Assembly: GCA_024509875.1 (NCBI GenBank)
Contig: JAMPIV010013732.1
Span: 62,001-126,000, forward strand
Direction: 5' to 3'
Length of the DNA stretch: 64,000 nucleotides
Source: Oreohelix idahoensis
Lineage: Eukaryota > Mollusca > Gastropoda > Stylommatophora > Oreohelicidae
Shown: positions 62,801 through 64,000 of the stretch, one piece after another
Layout of the letters: each line of letters begins with the position of its first letter
Numbering within the stretch: position 1 is the first letter of the stretch
Made by a program: the position numbers and the translations under genes
Notes under the pieces: model-generated
Told to the model about the DNA's origin: nothing
Databases searched by the model: none
What the model saw: the letters and a program-made list of their open reading frames with translations, nothing else

Positions 62801-63884
62801 CGGTCGTGATAGGAGGTAAATTCTTACAAGAAGTTCAAGTGGCAGCATATATTGAACTTAGCTGCCAATGACGGTTCTGCTCCTTCTGATGGGTTGGTTC
62901 TTTTTACACTGCTCACACTCGTCGCTGGTCAAGGTTGTCGGGTGTAGCTCGTTTCCCAAAAATGTCAGGGAGAGTCTACAAAGATGGTCCACTGTTCCCT
63001 TCTTGTTCCAGAGATAGTACTTTCTGCTGGTACCACCAATAAGCCAATCCTGGCTCACAGACGTTTTGCATAGATGAATAAAGGAGACTTGAATCGGCAT
63101 CTTACACGCGTCTGGGGTGTCGTTAATTTAATACATTCCCTCTCTGACTTTATCTGTTTCCTTCAGTTTCCTCAGACAGCGGCTTTCCTTATTAAAACGA
63201 TAGAGATTTCCTGGGCTATTTTGTAAGTCCTGATAAATACTCAAATAAAAGGTGTCCGGTCTGATAAATGGAATTCTGAATTCTAGGCTTTACTCTGGCA
63301 AGGTCTGGTGTCTTGGTAAGCGATCTTCACAGTGAAAAAAACCATTGAAATGTGTCAGGTTATATTCACTGCCTTACCCTACCCTGTTTGTTATGGGGCT
63401 CAAACATATCAGCGAATCTGATTTGAATATTTTGCATGACTCATCTAGAGCGAAATTTCAAACATTACTTTTCTGAAAATGGGCTGTAAACATCCGATTG
63501 CCGGCAGGCGAACTTACAGACATATCGGTAACCTCACACGACAATGTGTGTAAGATATAAATAATTATTACTTTCGCTAAAGTAATGTCTTTGTAACAAG
63601 GTGTACCGGAAACGGTTATGTCATGCTTGACTGTCCAGAATCTGCCGTGCACCCGGGCCTAATCTTAGCAAAGCTTCGCCGCACCCTGGCAAACGCGATG
63701 TATTATCACCAACAAGGGGTGTCAGATGTTTGAACAAACAAGCTCTCTGCTATATAGCAAACAAAAAGAAAAGGGTGCGACTCGGAAACAAAATCGCAAT
63801 GAAATCAGTACAAACATATAACTGATACTGCCGTAGTGAGAGATCGGAAAGAGGACGCACCAAAATCCATCTTGTGACACATTT
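59813..63884 (+). mobile_element. Solo-LTR-like insertion A, itself interrupted
   Basis: Element 59818-63879 starts TGTGACTGCATTGCC and ends CTTGTGACA. CATTT flanks it at 59813-59817 and 63880-63884. The flanking LINE endonuclease reads on across it. Without the nested insertion its length is about 1.57 kb. The orientation shown is arbitrary. It is related to 25112-27300 and 31928-32253. No coding sequence. Confidence 0.8.
59904..62399 (+). mobile_element. Solo-LTR-like insertion B, nested in A
   Basis: Element 59909-62394 (2,486 bp) starts TGTGATAAAATGCTCC and ends AATCCACCACA. CTTCG flanks it at 59904-59908 and 62395-62399. Removing it restores the family A sequence exactly as seen at 31928 (TACCTTCGCACAAGATT). 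There is no internal direct repeat and no frame, so a solo LTR fits best. Confidence 0.82.
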
Positions 63885-64000
63885 CCATCTTGATGTTATC
63901 TAATTTTCCAGTCTGCATTAGTGTCCTGACATTCCAAGTTCCTACGTTTAAGTTATCTTTTATTCTAATTTTACTAACAGTAGCTTGATGACTGGCTTGA
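63880..64000 (-). pseudogene. LINE endonuclease N-terminus (continues past right edge)
   Basis: Minus strand: NLNVGTWNVRTLMQTGKLDN then IKMEM, the start of a LINE apurinic-type endonuclease. Joins functionally with 59165-59817. Confidence 0.85.

Overview
This window is non-coding-rich, repeat-dense animal DNA. It looks like an invertebrate and probably a mollusc; that taxon is inferred from the transposon mix and is not proven. I recognise one host gene. It is GOPC (PIST/CAL, a Golgi-associated PDZ and coiled-coil protein) on the minus strand. Three coding exons are visible: exon 1 at 21682-21894, exon 2 at 9737-9901 and a coiled-coil exon at 6053-6228. All have consensus splice sites and compatible phases. 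The PDZ exons must lie beyond the left edge. Positions 1-21681 are therefore GOPC introns filled with mobile DNA, including an intact RTE-type LINE in the second visible intron (6403-9575, 13-bp target-site duplication).

Right of GOPC I find no convincing host gene. From left to right the region holds: a short repeat with a hammerhead-ribozyme-like core (20965-21372); LINE remnants (23.2-25.1 kb); LTR-like repeats (25.1-27.3 kb); a minisatellite (27.3-27.9 kb); an RNase H LINE and a Tigger-like fragment (28.3-29.8 kb); a chain of elements separated by long (TA)n tracts (29.8-35.1 kb); a Tc1-like element and a complete LTR element, both set in (TA)n (36.3-43.8 kb); a LINE with a restriction-like endonuclease bounded by (TA)n (49.5-52.4 kb); a ~240-bp satellite array interrupted by a hAT transposon and an inverted SINE pair (52.4-59.2 kb); and a LINE endonuclease fragment split by two nested solo-LTR-like insertions (59.2-64 kb).

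The most striking object is the LTR element at 37659-43716 (minus orientation). It has 2.17-kb LTRs that are almost identical, a primer-binding site, a purine tract and only 1.7 kb of internal DNA. It has no reverse transcriptase or integrase. Its coding region joins a Gag-like N-terminus to a cold-shock domain and two CCHC knuckles arranged as in the animal RNA-binding protein LIN28. This looks like host-gene capture by a Gag-only retroelement. The knuckles sit one frame away from the cold-shock domain.

All homology statements come from reading motifs by eye and recalling protein families; no database search was run. Many element ends are supported directly by target-site duplications, whose coordinates are given.
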